6,908 bases of DNA from an uncultured Bacteroidota bacterium (GCA_903819815.1 CAIJFC010000277.1:1-6908); one strand, 5' to 3'; numbered from the stretch's first letter, positions 1 to 6,017 are shown. A program made the numbers and translations. The notes: generated by a model not told the origin, from the sequence alone.

Positions 1-286
1 AATCCCAATTAATAAATAATTTATTAAATATGATTACAAATGCATTGAAGCGTCGTTTCGCATCCAATATTAATGCTAACTCATATGCCCGTGTAATTAA
101 GTACTAAGGTCTGAATGTTAATGTTGCTTCACACAATAACGAACGTCGTGAATAGTACAAAGGAGAATTTAACTTTAGCGATTCTTGGGGTCTTGGATGT
201 GAAGGATTTTCACATGGACCACATATGCAAGACATGGATCCCACAACTGGTTCAAAGAATGAGTTTAAGTGGTTGTTTATGATCTT
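1..286 (+). pseudogene. Unidentified reading frame interrupted by two stop codons
   Basis: Frame 3 (codons from position 3) gives protein-like sequence up to the yaaA junction, broken only by TAA at 105-107 and TAG at 153-155. Fragments include RRFASNINANSYARVIKY before the first stop, GLNVNVASHNNERRE between the stops, and FNFSDSWGLGCEGFSHGPH after the second. I see no TGA and no obvious frameshift in the frame. Both stops are one C-to-T transition from CAA/CAG, so each could stand for Gln. I do not recognise the family. It may be a decayed bacterial gene, a fragment read with a code where TAA/TAG mean Gln, or chance. No start codon can be assigned because the frame is open at the window edge. 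Confidence 0.3.
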
Positions 287-508
287 ATTTGTTGTAAATG
301 GCGTTTTCCAACTTTGGTTGCGTTCCCAATTCAATTCTGCCAATTTATCTGAAATATCCATCAATTTAGATAAATCGTTGGGTTTCAATTTTTTTAGCAC
401 ACCATTAATTTGTCGTGATTCTTTTAAAAAGGAAGCTTCAGAGAAATTCTGTGTAGGTAAATCAGATTCAAAATTTAAGGACTTGGCCGGTGAAATTAAA
501 ATTTTCAT
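287..508 (-). pseudogene. yaaA: Peroxide stress protein YaaA, 3'-truncated
   Basis: The first ~73 codons encode a typical YaaA (DUF328/UPF0246) N-terminus: MKILISPAKS at residues 1-10, then SDKLAELNWERNQ at about 53-65 and TPFTT at 69-73. YaaA proteins are normally about 250 residues and limit damage from hydrogen peroxide by controlling intracellular iron. After TPFTT the expected continuation (an ARPAI/FNGDVY-like stretch) is missing. The frame runs on through unrelated sequence to a TAG at 104-106, which would give a 134-residue chimera. The junction lies near 284-290. About 70% of the protein is absent, so it is very unlikely to work. The gene diverges from the gene at 636. Identity of the fragment is firm; the cause of the break (rearrangement or assembly join) is open. 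Confidence 0.8.
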
Positions 509-528
509 AGTAGTAGATTATCGAAACT

Positions 529-536
529 CAAAAATA
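529..536 (-). promoter_or_regulatory. Putative -7 box for yaaA
   Basis: On the minus strand this reads TATTTTTG, an exact match to the Bacteroidota -7 consensus TAnnTTTG, 20 bases upstream of the yaaA ATG. I see no convincing -33 TTTG at the usual spacing, and the region is AT-rich, so a chance match is possible. Confidence 0.35.
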
Positions 537-601
537 CAAATAACATTTTAAGTTTACTAATGCGATTAGAATAGTTTTTATCCATAATTATATTATTTGA
601 T

Positions 602-609
602 TACATTTG
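602..609 (+). promoter_or_regulatory. Putative -7 box for the 636 gene
   Basis: TACATTTG matches TAnnTTTG exactly and would start transcription roughly 20 bases before the ATG at 636. It sits inside a small perfect inverted repeat, ATTAC-ATTT-GTAAT (600-613), which may be coincidence. No clear -33 element is present. Confidence 0.45.
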
Positions 610-635
610 TAATTATAAACCTAAATTAATCAAAA

Positions 636-1211
636 ATGAAAAAAATTGTTGTACTCGCACTTTTAATTAGCAGCTTTAGTTTTGCACAAGACAAAATCAA
701 ACTAGCACGAAAAATTGATCAAAGAAGAACCATGAGTTTAGGATTTAGCGCTTCTGAACCTAGCGCATTCGAATTAACCGCAGAAAAGAAAAACCTATTT
801 AAAAATTTCTTTGGTTATAACAGTTCCAATATTTTAAAATTAGGCTACGGAAGAGCAGTTTCGGGTCTTCATGGTGGAAAACATATTGGAACAGGAATAC
901 TATTATCATCCGGATCTAGAACTTTCTTAAAAAAAGAAAGTTGGAAAGAGTTTTACTACCAAAACAGTTTGGAATTTGGATACATTCGTTTTAAAGACGA
1001 GAATTATACCGGAACCTACAAATACATTTCCTTTTTTAATCCAGAATTAGGTTATAAATGGCAAGTTTCAAAAGAGTTAAGCATCGATTCTTCTATGGGC
1101 TGCCTTTGGAAAATAGAATGGCGTGGAACGGAAGATGTAGACAATAATTCGTTTTCAAGCCTAGTCCCTAGAGTGGGAATAAAAGTAGGATACAGTTTCA
1201 AAATAAAATAA
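636..1211 (+). CDS. Secreted beta-barrel-like protein, function unknown
   Basis: The gene encodes 191 residues beginning with a clear Sec signal peptide: MKK, a hydrophobic stretch at residues 4-16 and a likely cut around A17-Q18 (SFSFAQ-D, a common flavobacterial pattern). The mature part is rich in Gly and aromatic residues and alternates in the manner of beta strands (LKLGYGRA, FGYIRF, GYKW, PRVGIKVGYSF). This suggests a small outer-membrane beta-barrel or periplasmic beta protein. I recognise no named family and no catalytic motif. The ATG is supported by the signal peptide immediately following it and by the promoter-like box at 602. The gene stands alone, divergent from yaaA and convergent with rluD, with a strong terminator 9 bases after the stop. 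Coding status is firm; location is inferred. Confidence 0.8.
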   Translation: MKKIVVLALLISSFSFAQDKIKLARKIDQRRTMSLGFSASEPSAFELTAEKKNLFKNFFGYNSSNILKLGYGRAVSGLHGGKHIGTGILLSSGSRTFLKKESWKEFYYQNSLEFGYIRFKDENYTGTYKYISFFNPELGYKWQVSKELSIDSSMGCLWKIEWRGTEDVDNNSFSSLVPRVGIKVGYSFKIK

Positions 1212-1214
1212 AAT

Positions 1215-1243
1215 AAAAAGGGGTTCAATTGAACCCCTTTTTT
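1215..1243. terminator. Bidirectional intrinsic terminator
   Basis: The stem GGGGTTC (1220-1226) pairs perfectly with GAACCCC (1231-1237) around an AATT loop. The stem is flanked by A5 on the left and T6 on the right, so a U-tract follows it on either strand. It lies between the stop at 1211 and the convergent rluD stop at 1249 and can serve both genes. Confidence 0.9.
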
Positions 1244-1248
1244 ATTAT

Positions 1249-2289
1249 CTACTCCTCCTCCATCACTTCATGTGACTTCGAGTAGTTTCTCCACTTTTCA
1301 ATACAATCCTGCATGTCTTGCGGTAATTCAGTATTAAAACGCATCATTTCACCTGTGGTAGGATGAATAAATCCAAGTGTTTTTGCGTGTAAAGCCTGTC
1401 TTGGCAAAATCTTAAAACAATTATCAATAAACTGCTTGTATTTAGTAAACGTAGTTCCTTTCAAAATTAAATCGCCACCATAACGAGCATCATTAAAAAG
1501 TGGATGACCTAAATGTTTCATGTGAACGCGAATTTGATGCGTGCGTCCTGTTTCTAATATACACGAAACCAAAGTTACATAACCAAAACGCTCCAAAACC
1601 TTATAATGGGTAACCGCTGGTTTTCCAATGGTAGGATCTTCAAAAACCGCCATTTGCATTCTGTCTTTTACGTGTCGCGCAATATTTCCTTCAATGGTTC
1701 CTTCGTCTTCTTTAACGGTTCCCCAAACGATAGCAACGTATTCTCTTTCCGTAGTTTTGGCTTCAAATTGCTTGGCCAAATGGGTCATTGCCGCTTCTGT
1801 TTTTGCAATTACTAAAAGTCCGGTGGTGTCTTTATCAATTCTGTGAACTAATCCGGGACGCTCACTAGAATTCATCGGTAAATTCTCAAAATGATACGCC
1901 AATGCATTCACTAAAGTACCTGTATAATTACCATGTCCAGGGTGAACTACAAAATCGGCAGGTTTATTTATTAGCAATAAAGTACCGTCTTCATAAACAA
2001 TATTTAGCGGAATATTCTCAGGATCTACGCGGTTTTCAAATGGTGGGTGTGATAACATTATCCGAACCACGTCCAAAGGTTTTACCCGGTAATTGGATTT
2101 TACAGGAATGTCATTCACATAAATATCCCCAGCAGTAGCCGCATTTTGAATTTTATTTCGAGTAGCATTGGGAATCAAATTCATCAAAAACTTATCAATT
2201 CTTAAAAGCAATTGCCCTTTAGGAACGTCAAATCTAAAATGCTCAAATAACTCCTCCTCTATTTCTTCAATATCGTTGTTATTATTCAT
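1249..2289 (-). CDS. rluD: RluD-type 23S rRNA pseudouridine synthase
   Basis: This 346-residue protein has the RluA/RluD family layout. An S4 RNA-binding domain occupies about 25-80 (LRIDKFL; GDIYVNDIPVKSNYRVKPLD). The catalytic domain follows from about 95, with INKPADFVVHPGHG at 107-120 and the signature HRIDKDTTGLL at 149-159, where D152 is the expected catalytic aspartate. GRTHQIRVHMKHLGHPL (248-264) and QALHAKTLGF (298-307) complete the fold. Such enzymes convert uridines to pseudouridine in 23S rRNA; E. coli RluD modifies helix 69. The assignment to RluD rather than RluA/RluC rests on the S4 domain and context. Its ATG (2287-2289) overlaps the end of the upstream PASTA gene, whose TAA is at 2282-2284, so the two are cotranscribed and probably translationally coupled. 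It has an acidic N-terminus (NNNNDIEEIEEE) before the S4 domain. Transcription ends at the 1215-1243 terminator. Confidence 0.93.
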   Translation of the reverse strand: MNNNNDIEEIEEELFEHFRFDVPKGQLLLRIDKFLMNLIPNATRNKIQNAATAGDIYVNDIPVKSNYRVKPLDVVRIMLSHPPFENRVDPENIPLNIVYEDGTLLLINKPADFVVHPGHGNYTGTLVNALAYHFENLPMNSSERPGLVHRIDKDTTGLLVIAKTEAAMTHLAKQFEAKTTEREYVAIVWGTVKEDEGTIEGNIARHVKDRMQMAVFEDPTIGKPAVTHYKVLERFGYVTLVSCILETGRTHQIRVHMKHLGHPLFNDARYGGDLILKGTTFTKYKQFIDNCFKILPRQALHAKTLGFIHPTTGEMMRFNTELPQDMQDCIEKWRNYSKSHEVMEEE

Positions 2290-2884
2290 TTGGAGGTATT
2301 TCAGTACTTAAACTGTCAGCTGGTTCAACATATCCTTCGTTACCATCTCCAAGAACCAAATCAATTTTGGATGACTTGAAGATTTTATCCCCAGGATTTA
2401 ATTTCTTCCCATTACAATGCATTTCCATAACCATGTCTTTTCCAAGGTACGGTTTGTAGGTGATTTGTCCAGGTTCAAGCCCCAAAGATTTCAATGTTGG
2501 AACTGCCTGACGGTATGTTTTTTCAATTAAATTCGGAATTCTAACCATCGTGAATCCCGATGAATTTATCTTAATGTATATCTTTCTATTTACCTTTACT
2601 TTCGCGCCCGGCAATGGATCTTGCTCCACCACTGTGTGCTTTGGATAAGCCGGATTAAAATCAACACTATCTAAAAGAACATAGTCCAAATCCAAATCGT
2701 CCACCGTTTCTTCCACTTGTTCTTCCGTCATTTTACTCAAATTGGGAACCGTAATTTCATTTCCATGATCGGTTGTAAACGTCAACCAATGCATGAATAA
2801 ATAGCCTAACACAAATATAATTATCAAAGCCACAAAAACTTGAACAACAAAAACTCTACTCTTTAAATAATCTTTTAAACTCAT
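2282..2884 (-). CDS. Membrane-anchored PASTA domain protein
   Basis: The 200-residue protein has a short cytoplasmic N-terminus (MSLKDYLKSR), one transmembrane helix at about 11-33, and two extracytoplasmic PASTA repeats at about 43-107 and 113-179. Each repeat shows the family pattern: a VPNL/IPNLI start, a helix, then a P-G turn and beta strands (VVEQDPLPGAKVKVNRKIYIKIN; LNPGDKI...IDLVLGD). PASTA domains bind peptidoglycan or beta-lactam-like ligands in Ser/Thr kinases and penicillin-binding proteins. Here there is no kinase or transpeptidase domain, so it looks like a stand-alone cell-wall-facing protein. It is the first gene of an operon with rluD (8-bp overlap) and is divergent from ddl, a cell-wall precursor gene. 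Its exact role is unknown. Confidence 0.88.
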   Translation of the reverse strand: MSLKDYLKSRVFVVQVFVALIIIFVLGYLFMHWLTFTTDHGNEITVPNLSKMTEEQVEETVDDLDLDYVLLDSVDFNPAYPKHTVVEQDPLPGAKVKVNRKIYIKINSSGFTMVRIPNLIEKTYRQAVPTLKSLGLEPGQITYKPYLGKDMVMEMHCNGKKLNPGDKIFKSSKIDLVLGDGNEGYVEPADSLSTEIPPNE

Positions 2885-2900
2885 AGTATTCGATTTACTG

Positions 2901-2908
2901 CAAAGATA
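2901..2908 (-). promoter_or_regulatory. Putative -7 box for the PASTA-rluD operon
   Basis: The minus strand reads TATCTTTG followed by CA, a very typical Bacteroidota -7 region, 17 bases upstream of the PASTA ATG. The leader would be short. The -33 element is not clear. Confidence 0.6.
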
Positions 2909-2945
2909 TAAAAATTGTAAAGGTAATTCGTTTGAAAAAAAATGA

Positions 2946-2953
2946 TATTTTTG
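2946..2953 (+). promoter_or_regulatory. Putative -7 box for ddl
   Basis: TATTTTTG matches TAnnTTTG. Initiation about 7 bases downstream would fall near 2960, right where the structured leader element begins. A TTTG at 2931-2934 is too close (11 bases) to be a normal -33. The leader to the ATG would be about 105 bases. Confidence 0.45.
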
Positions 2954-2960
2954 TTAATTA

Positions 2961-3036
2961 TTAGGAGCTTCTTCCTGCCATCATTCCAATCCACGCAAAA
3001 AAGCGTGGGATTTTCCCTTCTGTCAGGGCTAGGGCA
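2961..3036 (+). ncRNA. Structured leader / dispersed repeat element upstream of ddl
   Basis: This C/G-richer patch in an AT-rich spacer can fold. The central hairpin CCACGC (2991-2996), six A's, GCGTGG (3003-3008) is perfect. An alternative register, AATCCACGC with GCGT-G-GGATT, is longer with one bulge. Flanking segments can also pair: AGC (2966-2968) with GCT (3028-3030), and CCTG (2974-2977) with CAGG (3024-3027). The frame AGGAGC...TTCC...hairpin...TCAGGGCTAGGGC resembles an intergenic element I remember as recurring in Flavobacterium genomes. That is memory, not a search. It could be a leader RNA, a mobile repeat or an independent small RNA. It has no poly-T tract typical of a terminator. 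Confidence 0.5.
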
Positions 3037-3066
3037 TTAGAAATAAATTTAAATTATAGATTAAAA

Positions 3067-4041
3067 ATGAAGAATATTGCAATTATCATGGGAGGCTATT
3101 CTAGCGAATATAAAATTTCGTTGGTGAGTGGAAATGTAGTTTATAAGTTTTTAGATCAATCGAAATTTAAAGGTTATCGAATTCATATTTTCAAGGAAAA
3201 ATGGGTTTATGTAGATGCTAATGATACCGAATTTCCTGTCGATAAAAACGATTTTTCAACCACGGTAAACGGAACAAAAATTACCTTCGATGCAGTATTT
3301 AATGCCATTCATGGAACTCCAGGAGAAGATGGATTAATGCAAGCCTATTTTGAATTATTGGGAATCCCACAAACTTCTTGCGATTATTACCAAGCGGCGC
3401 TTACTTTCAATAAACGCGATTTATTATCGGTGTTAAAACCCTATGGAATTAAAACAGCTACTTCCTATTATCTTAACAAAGGAGATCTTATTGACACTGC
3501 CGAAATTGTAAATAAAGTAGGATTGCCTTGTTTTGTAAAACCCAATAAATCAGGATCAAGCTTTGGGATTTCCAAAGTTAAAACCGCTGCCGAACTGCCA
3601 ATAGCCATTGAAGTTGCCTATAAAGAAGACAACGAAATTATTATTGAGAGTTTCCTTGACGGAACAGAAGTATCGGTGGGCGTGATCAATTACCAAGGGA
3701 AAATTACTGTTTTACCGATAACAGAAATTGTTTCAGAAAACGACTTCTTTGATTATGAAGCCAAATATTTAGGAAAATCACAAGAAATCACGCCAGCTAG
3801 AATTTCAGATGAAATGACCCAAAAAGTAGGTGAAATTGCAAAAAGAGCCTACGAAATTTTAAAGATGAAAGGTTTCTCAAGAAGTGAATTCATCATTGTA
3901 AACGGGGAACCACACATGCTGGAAATGAACACCATTCCGGGTTTAACCACCGAAAGTTTGATTCCGCAACAAGCTAAAGTCGCCGGAATTTCATTAGAAG
4001 ATTTGTTCACCAACGCAATTGAATTGGCTTTAAATAAATAA
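3067..4041 (+). CDS. ddl: D-alanine--D-alanine ligase
   Basis: This ATP-grasp ligase joins two D-Ala molecules to make the D-Ala-D-Ala end of the peptidoglycan stem peptide in the cytoplasm. The 324 residues match the usual family length. Motifs in order are GGYSSEYKISLVSG (9-22, with E14 as the expected N-terminal catalytic Glu), HGTPGEDG (82-89), FNKRDLL (114-120), FVKPNKSGSSFGISK (156-170, ATP-grasp Lys and Ser-rich loop), IIIESFLDGTEVSVGV (191-206), DYEAKY (229-234), SRSEF (271-275, corresponding to the usual Arg-x-Asp region) and EMNTIPGLT (286-294, metal-binding Glu and Asn). All key positions are present. The ATG is the first in frame and aligns with the family N-terminus. It is divergent from the PASTA gene and followed 61 bases later by coaD on the same strand. 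Confidence 0.96.
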   Translation: MKNIAIIMGGYSSEYKISLVSGNVVYKFLDQSKFKGYRIHIFKEKWVYVDANDTEFPVDKNDFSTTVNGTKITFDAVFNAIHGTPGEDGLMQAYFELLGIPQTSCDYYQAALTFNKRDLLSVLKPYGIKTATSYYLNKGDLIDTAEIVNKVGLPCFVKPNKSGSSFGISKVKTAAELPIAIEVAYKEDNEIIIESFLDGTEVSVGVINYQGKITVLPITEIVSENDFFDYEAKYLGKSQEITPARISDEMTQKVGEIAKRAYEILKMKGFSRSEFIIVNGEPHMLEMNTIPGLTTESLIPQQAKVAGISLEDLFTNAIELALNK

Positions 4042-4062
4042 AAAGTATAAAATTTACCTCTG

Positions 4063-4088
4063 AACCTTTGAACCTAATTTAACCTAAT
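4063..4088 (+). repeat. Short AACCT tandem repeat in the ddl-coaD spacer
   Basis: The octamer AACCTAAT occurs at 4071-4078 and again at 4081-4088, a 10-base period, preceded by a third AACCT at 4063-4067. It lies in the 61-base gap between ddl and coaD. A weak -7-like TACCTCTG (4055-4062) precedes it. It has no assigned function. Confidence 0.4.
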
Positions 4089-4102
4089 CACCCAAAAAAC
4101 TT

Positions 4103-4561
4103 ATGAAAAAAGCCGTTTTCCCGGGATCATTTGACCCTTTAACATTAGGACACGAAGATATTATCAAAAGGGCCATTCCACTATTTCATGAAATTGTGAT
4201 CGCCATTGGAGTGAATTCTGAAAAAAAATATATGTTTTCTTTAGAAGAACGCAAGAGATTTATTGAGGAAACCTTTAAAAAAGAACCTAAAATTTCGGTT
4301 ATTACTTATGAAGGTTTGACCATCGATTTATGTTCGAAAATAAAGGCCAACTATATTCTTCGTGGCTTGAGAAATCCAGCCGACTTTGAATTTGAAAAAG
4401 CCATTGCCCACACCAACAGAAAACTCTCCAAAATAGAAACCGTATTTTTACTAACGGCTGCTAAAACTTCCTATATCAGTTCTAGCATTGTACGTGATGT
4501 GATTAGAAATGGCGGCGAATATGACAAACTCGTTCCAAAAGCTGTTCGAATAAAAGAATAA
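4103..4561 (+). CDS. coaD: Phosphopantetheine adenylyltransferase
   Basis: CoaD transfers AMP from ATP to 4'-phosphopantetheine, giving dephospho-CoA, the penultimate step of CoA synthesis. The 152 residues have every family mark: FPGSFDPLTLGH at 6-17 (nucleotidyltransferase T/HxGH motif TLGH at 14-17), SLEER at 46-50, RGLRNPADFEFE at 87-98, IAHTNRKL at 101-108 and the C-terminal ISSSIVRDV at 125-133. The length is close to the usual ~160. It sits 61 bases after ddl on the same strand; both are housekeeping genes and could be cotranscribed, though no terminator or strong promoter settles this. The start is fixed by the conserved N-terminus directly after the ATG. Confidence 0.96.
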   Translation: MKKAVFPGSFDPLTLGHEDIIKRAIPLFHEIVIAIGVNSEKKYMFSLEERKRFIEETFKKEPKISVITYEGLTIDLCSKIKANYILRGLRNPADFEFEKAIAHTNRKLSKIETVFLLTAAKTSYISSSIVRDVIRNGGEYDKLVPKAVRIKE

Positions 4562-4580
4562 AAATAGAAACGAAATACTA

Positions 4581-4612
4581 TTTGCGGAAGGGTATATATA
4601 AATGTACTTTCG
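4581..4612 (+). promoter_or_regulatory. Promoter of phnA (-33 and -7 boxes)
   Basis: TTTG (4581-4584) lies 20 bases before TACTTTCG (4605-4612), a one-mismatch -7 box followed by CA. Spacing and sequence fit the Bacteroidota sigma factor consensus, making this the best promoter in the window. The expected start is near 4619, leaving a leader of only about 10 bases before the ATG at 4630. Confidence 0.7.
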
Positions 4613-4629
4613 CACCCTAAAAATAAATT

Positions 4630-5202
4630 ATGGAAAGAGCCCTGAACAAACGCAGCGAATCTAAATGTGAATTGTGTGCAGCCACCGAAAACTTAAAAGT
4701 ATTTGTTGTATTACCTACAAAAAAAGGCGGATTAGACGAAAATATTTTGACTTGCAAAACGTGTATCGACCAAATTGAAAACCCAGGAAACGAAGATTTA
4801 AACCACTGGCGTTGTTTGAACGACAGCATGTGGAACGAAAATGTAGCAGTACAAGTTGTGGCTTGGAGAATGTTAAGTCGTTTGAGAGCAGCCGGATGGC
4901 CAAAAGAATTATTGGATATGATGTATCTTGATGACGAAACTTTAGCCTGGGCGCAAGCAACTGGCGAAGGCGAAGACGACGAAAATAAGGTGGTACATCG
5001 CGATGTAAATGGCGTTATTTTAGCTACCGGAGATTCGGTAGTTTTAATAAAAGATTTGAAAGTAAAAGGTTCGAGTATGGTTGCCAAACAAGGCACCTCG
5101 GTTAGAAACATTCGGTTGGATCACGAAAATGCGGAATATATTGAAGGTCGCGTAGACGGACAAACGATTGTGATTATCACGCAATATGTGAAGAAGATTT
5201 AG
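4630..5202 (+). CDS. phnA: PhnA (YjdM) domain protein, long form
   Basis: This 190-residue protein begins with a probable zinc ribbon, CELC (13-16) and CKTC (42-45), and ends with a PhnA domain at about 124-190 (DVNGVILATGDSVVLIKDL, KVKGSS, GTSVRNIRL, DGQTIVI, TQYVKK). Between them is a helical stretch of about 70 residues (Trp-rich, with DDETLAWA near 101-108). That makes it longer than E. coli PhnA/YjdM at about 111 residues. The name comes from the phosphonate-uptake locus of E. coli, but the protein is not a phosphonate-degrading enzyme there and its true role is unclear. No other phosphonate gene is nearby. It has its own promoter and is separate from coaD. Family assignment is firm; function is unknown. 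Confidence 0.88.
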   Translation: MERALNKRSESKCELCAATENLKVFVVLPTKKGGLDENILTCKTCIDQIENPGNEDLNHWRCLNDSMWNENVAVQVVAWRMLSRLRAAGWPKELLDMMYLDDETLAWAQATGEGEDDENKVVHRDVNGVILATGDSVVLIKDLKVKGSSMVAKQGTSVRNIRLDHENAEYIEGRVDGQTIVIITQYVKKI

Positions 5203-5323
5203 AAAAAAAACCTCTCCCCGGCCCTCTCCTAATAAGAGTGTGAAACTATTTGAGATTACTACTGGATTAAACATTTTTAGCACGTAATTTCGAGCACAGT
5301 AGCAGCAAGTCCACATAAATATA

Positions 5324-5337
5324 TACTCATGTGAGTA
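5324..5337. promoter_or_regulatory. Perfect palindrome TACTCA-TG-TGAGTA, possible operator
   Basis: Six-base arms pair perfectly around TG, the form of a binding site for a dimeric helix-turn-helix regulator. It lies 30 bases before the promoter-like TTTG at 5367. With no regulator gene in view and only one copy seen, it is a candidate only. Confidence 0.3.
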
Positions 5338-5366
5338 CGAAGAGCATCCAACAAATTAAAAGTCCT

Positions 5367-5400
5367 TTTGATGATTTGTAAGAATTTAATATTATATTTG
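5367..5400 (+). promoter_or_regulatory. Putative promoter upstream of the cassette-like region
   Basis: TTTG (5367-5370) is followed after 22 bases by TATATTTG (5393-5400), an exact TAnnTTTG. Transcription would run through the first attC-like repeat and a roughly 245-base leader into the lipoprotein gene at 5653. In integron terms it sits where an array promoter would, but it may belong to a decayed upstream unit. Confidence 0.4.
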
Positions 5401-5436
5401 AAATAAATAATACGAAACAAACCTTCGTCAATCTAT

Positions 5437-5490
5437 CCAGAAATGGGGTGATAAGCGAAAGTTAGTCTCGCCTATATACTAGTTATAGGC
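5437..5490 (+). repeat. attC-like inverted repeat, site A (left half degenerate)
   Basis: Inner arms GTGATAAGCGA (5448-5458) and TCGCCTATATAC (5468-5479) pair apart from one mismatch at the second A of AAGCG and a small irregularity near the base. A 9-base centre separates them. The right outer arm TAGTTATAGGC (5480-5490) contains a GTTA core and continues into AAGTTAAA, as at site B. The left outer arm keeps CCAG (5437-5440) as in sites B and C, but then reads AAATGGG where they have CCCATAACA. It is the weakest of the three sites, recognised mainly by comparison. Confidence 0.45.
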
Positions 5491-5563
5491 AAGTTAAACA
5501 GACATAGCAGACAGACAAGAGAGCCACCAAAGGACAACTTTGCTAGTTCTTAAAATATTTTGT

Positions 5564-5610
5564 AAAGTGACAATCAAAAGTGGAGACTAGAACCCACTTT
5601 AAAAAACGGG
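5564..5610 (+). repeat. Conserved leader element, copy 1
   Basis: AAAGTGACA (5564-5572) is followed by a 31-nt block (5580-5610) that starts GTGGAG and ends AAACGGG. The block aligns without gaps to 6093-6123 with 25 of 31 identities. AAAGTGG (5577-5583) can pair with CCACTTT (5594-5600) as a 7-bp hairpin with a 10-base loop. It ends 42 bases before the ATG at 5653. It may be a leader RNA structure or a promoter/operator; no exact TAnnTTTG lies inside. Confidence 0.55.
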
Positions 5611-5652
5611 GTGAATTTCGAAAAACCTTATCAGTAGAAATAAATTAATCAT

Positions 5653-5949
5653 ATGATGAAAATAAAATCGATTTTAATGATATTTCTAGTTGTTATATCG
5701 CTAATATTCAATGGATGTAATGGAAGCAAAAAAGGGAATTGGTCAGAAACTGATAAACAAAAATTTCGAAAGGATATGTATGCAGTAGAAGAACTATCAA
5801 ACTTTGGTGATAATAAATCAAAATGGATAGAATGCTATCTTAGTAAATGTGAAGCTAACTACTCTTCTTATTACGAAGCAGATCAAGATGAAAAAGGTTG
5901 TGAAAAACTCGCATTTGAATGTAGTGACGAAGTGCTGTCAAATGAGTAA
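5653..5949 (+). CDS. Small Cys-rich lipoprotein, function unknown
   Basis: The 98-residue product starts MMKIKSILMIF, has a hydrophobic core to about residue 19 and a lipobox-like FNGC with C22 as the lipidated Cys. This makes it a lipoprotein processed by Lgt/Lsp. ATG codons at 5653 and 5656 are equally plausible starts. The mature part (WSETDKQKFRKDM at 30-42, then CYLSKCE at 61-67, and GC and EC at 82-83 and 89-90) carries four further Cys and is largely helical and charged. It resembles small Bacteroidota lipoproteins of the W-S-E-x-D-K type that I remember as hypothetical; no function is known to me. It lies alone between attC-like sites A and B, with the conserved leader element upstream, so it fits a single-gene cassette. 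Confidence 0.75.
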   Translation: MMKIKSILMIFLVVISLIFNGCNGSKKGNWSETDKQKFRKDMYAVEELSNFGDNKSKWIECYLSKCEANYSSYYEADQDEKGCEKLAFECSDEVLSNE

Positions 5950-5950
5950 A

Positions 5951-6017
5951 CCAGCCCATAACAGCTCACAAGCGCAACCCGAAAAGGGTATGCGCCTGTG
6001 CGCAAAACGCTAATGGC
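5951..6017 (+). repeat. attC-like inverted repeat, site B
   Basis: It starts one base after the stop of the 5653 gene with CCAGCCCATAACAG (5951-5964), the left outer arm. GCTCACAAGCGCA (5964-5976) pairs with TGCGCCTGTGCGC (5991-6003) at 11 of 13 positions. The apex ACCC (5977-5980), GAAAA loop, GGGT (5986-5989) is a perfect small stem. The right outer arm CGCTAATGGC (6008-6017) stands where CGTTA is expected (C for the first T) and partly pairs with CCCATAAC. Then comes AAGTTAAA, as at site A. Arm order and the gene-then-repeat arrangement match integron attC sites; size (about 60-67 bp) is at the lower end of that range. It could also act as a terminator hairpin, though no T-run follows. Confidence 0.55.

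Larger units (their letters stand above)
5203..5436. other. Gene-free stretch after phnA
   Basis: I see no convincing gene on either strand here. It starts with A8 and a C-rich patch (5211-5230, CCTCTCC...GCCCTCTCCT). This resembles the left arm of a common Bacteroidota intergenic palindrome, but the matching right arm is reduced to AGAG (5235-5238). Further on are a 14-bp palindrome (5324-5337) and a promoter-like pair (5367-5400). It is the transition from core genes to the repeat-bounded accessory region. Confidence 0.5.

Noticed and set aside
225..551. Open frame on the plus strand opposite yaaA
   Set aside because: It is the complement of a clear YaaA N-terminus, spans the junction and has no family features.
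1606..2138. Several plus-strand open frames inside rluD
   Set aside because: They are antisense to a well-conserved pseudouridine synthase; the codon-level conservation belongs to the minus strand.
5211..5238. C-rich patch after phnA as a terminator
   Set aside because: Only CTCT/AGAG can pair, with a 7-base loop and no T-run; it looks like half of a palindromic repeat.
4617..5316. Minus-strand open frames across phnA and its downstream region
   Set aside because: They are antisense to phnA, low-complexity and Ser/Phe-rich, with no start context; the part beyond 5203 reads through a C-rich repeat remnant.
5953..6017. Site B as a simple intrinsic terminator
   Set aside because: It lacks a T-tract, and the same arm order recurs at sites A and C with different centres, which a terminator does not explain.
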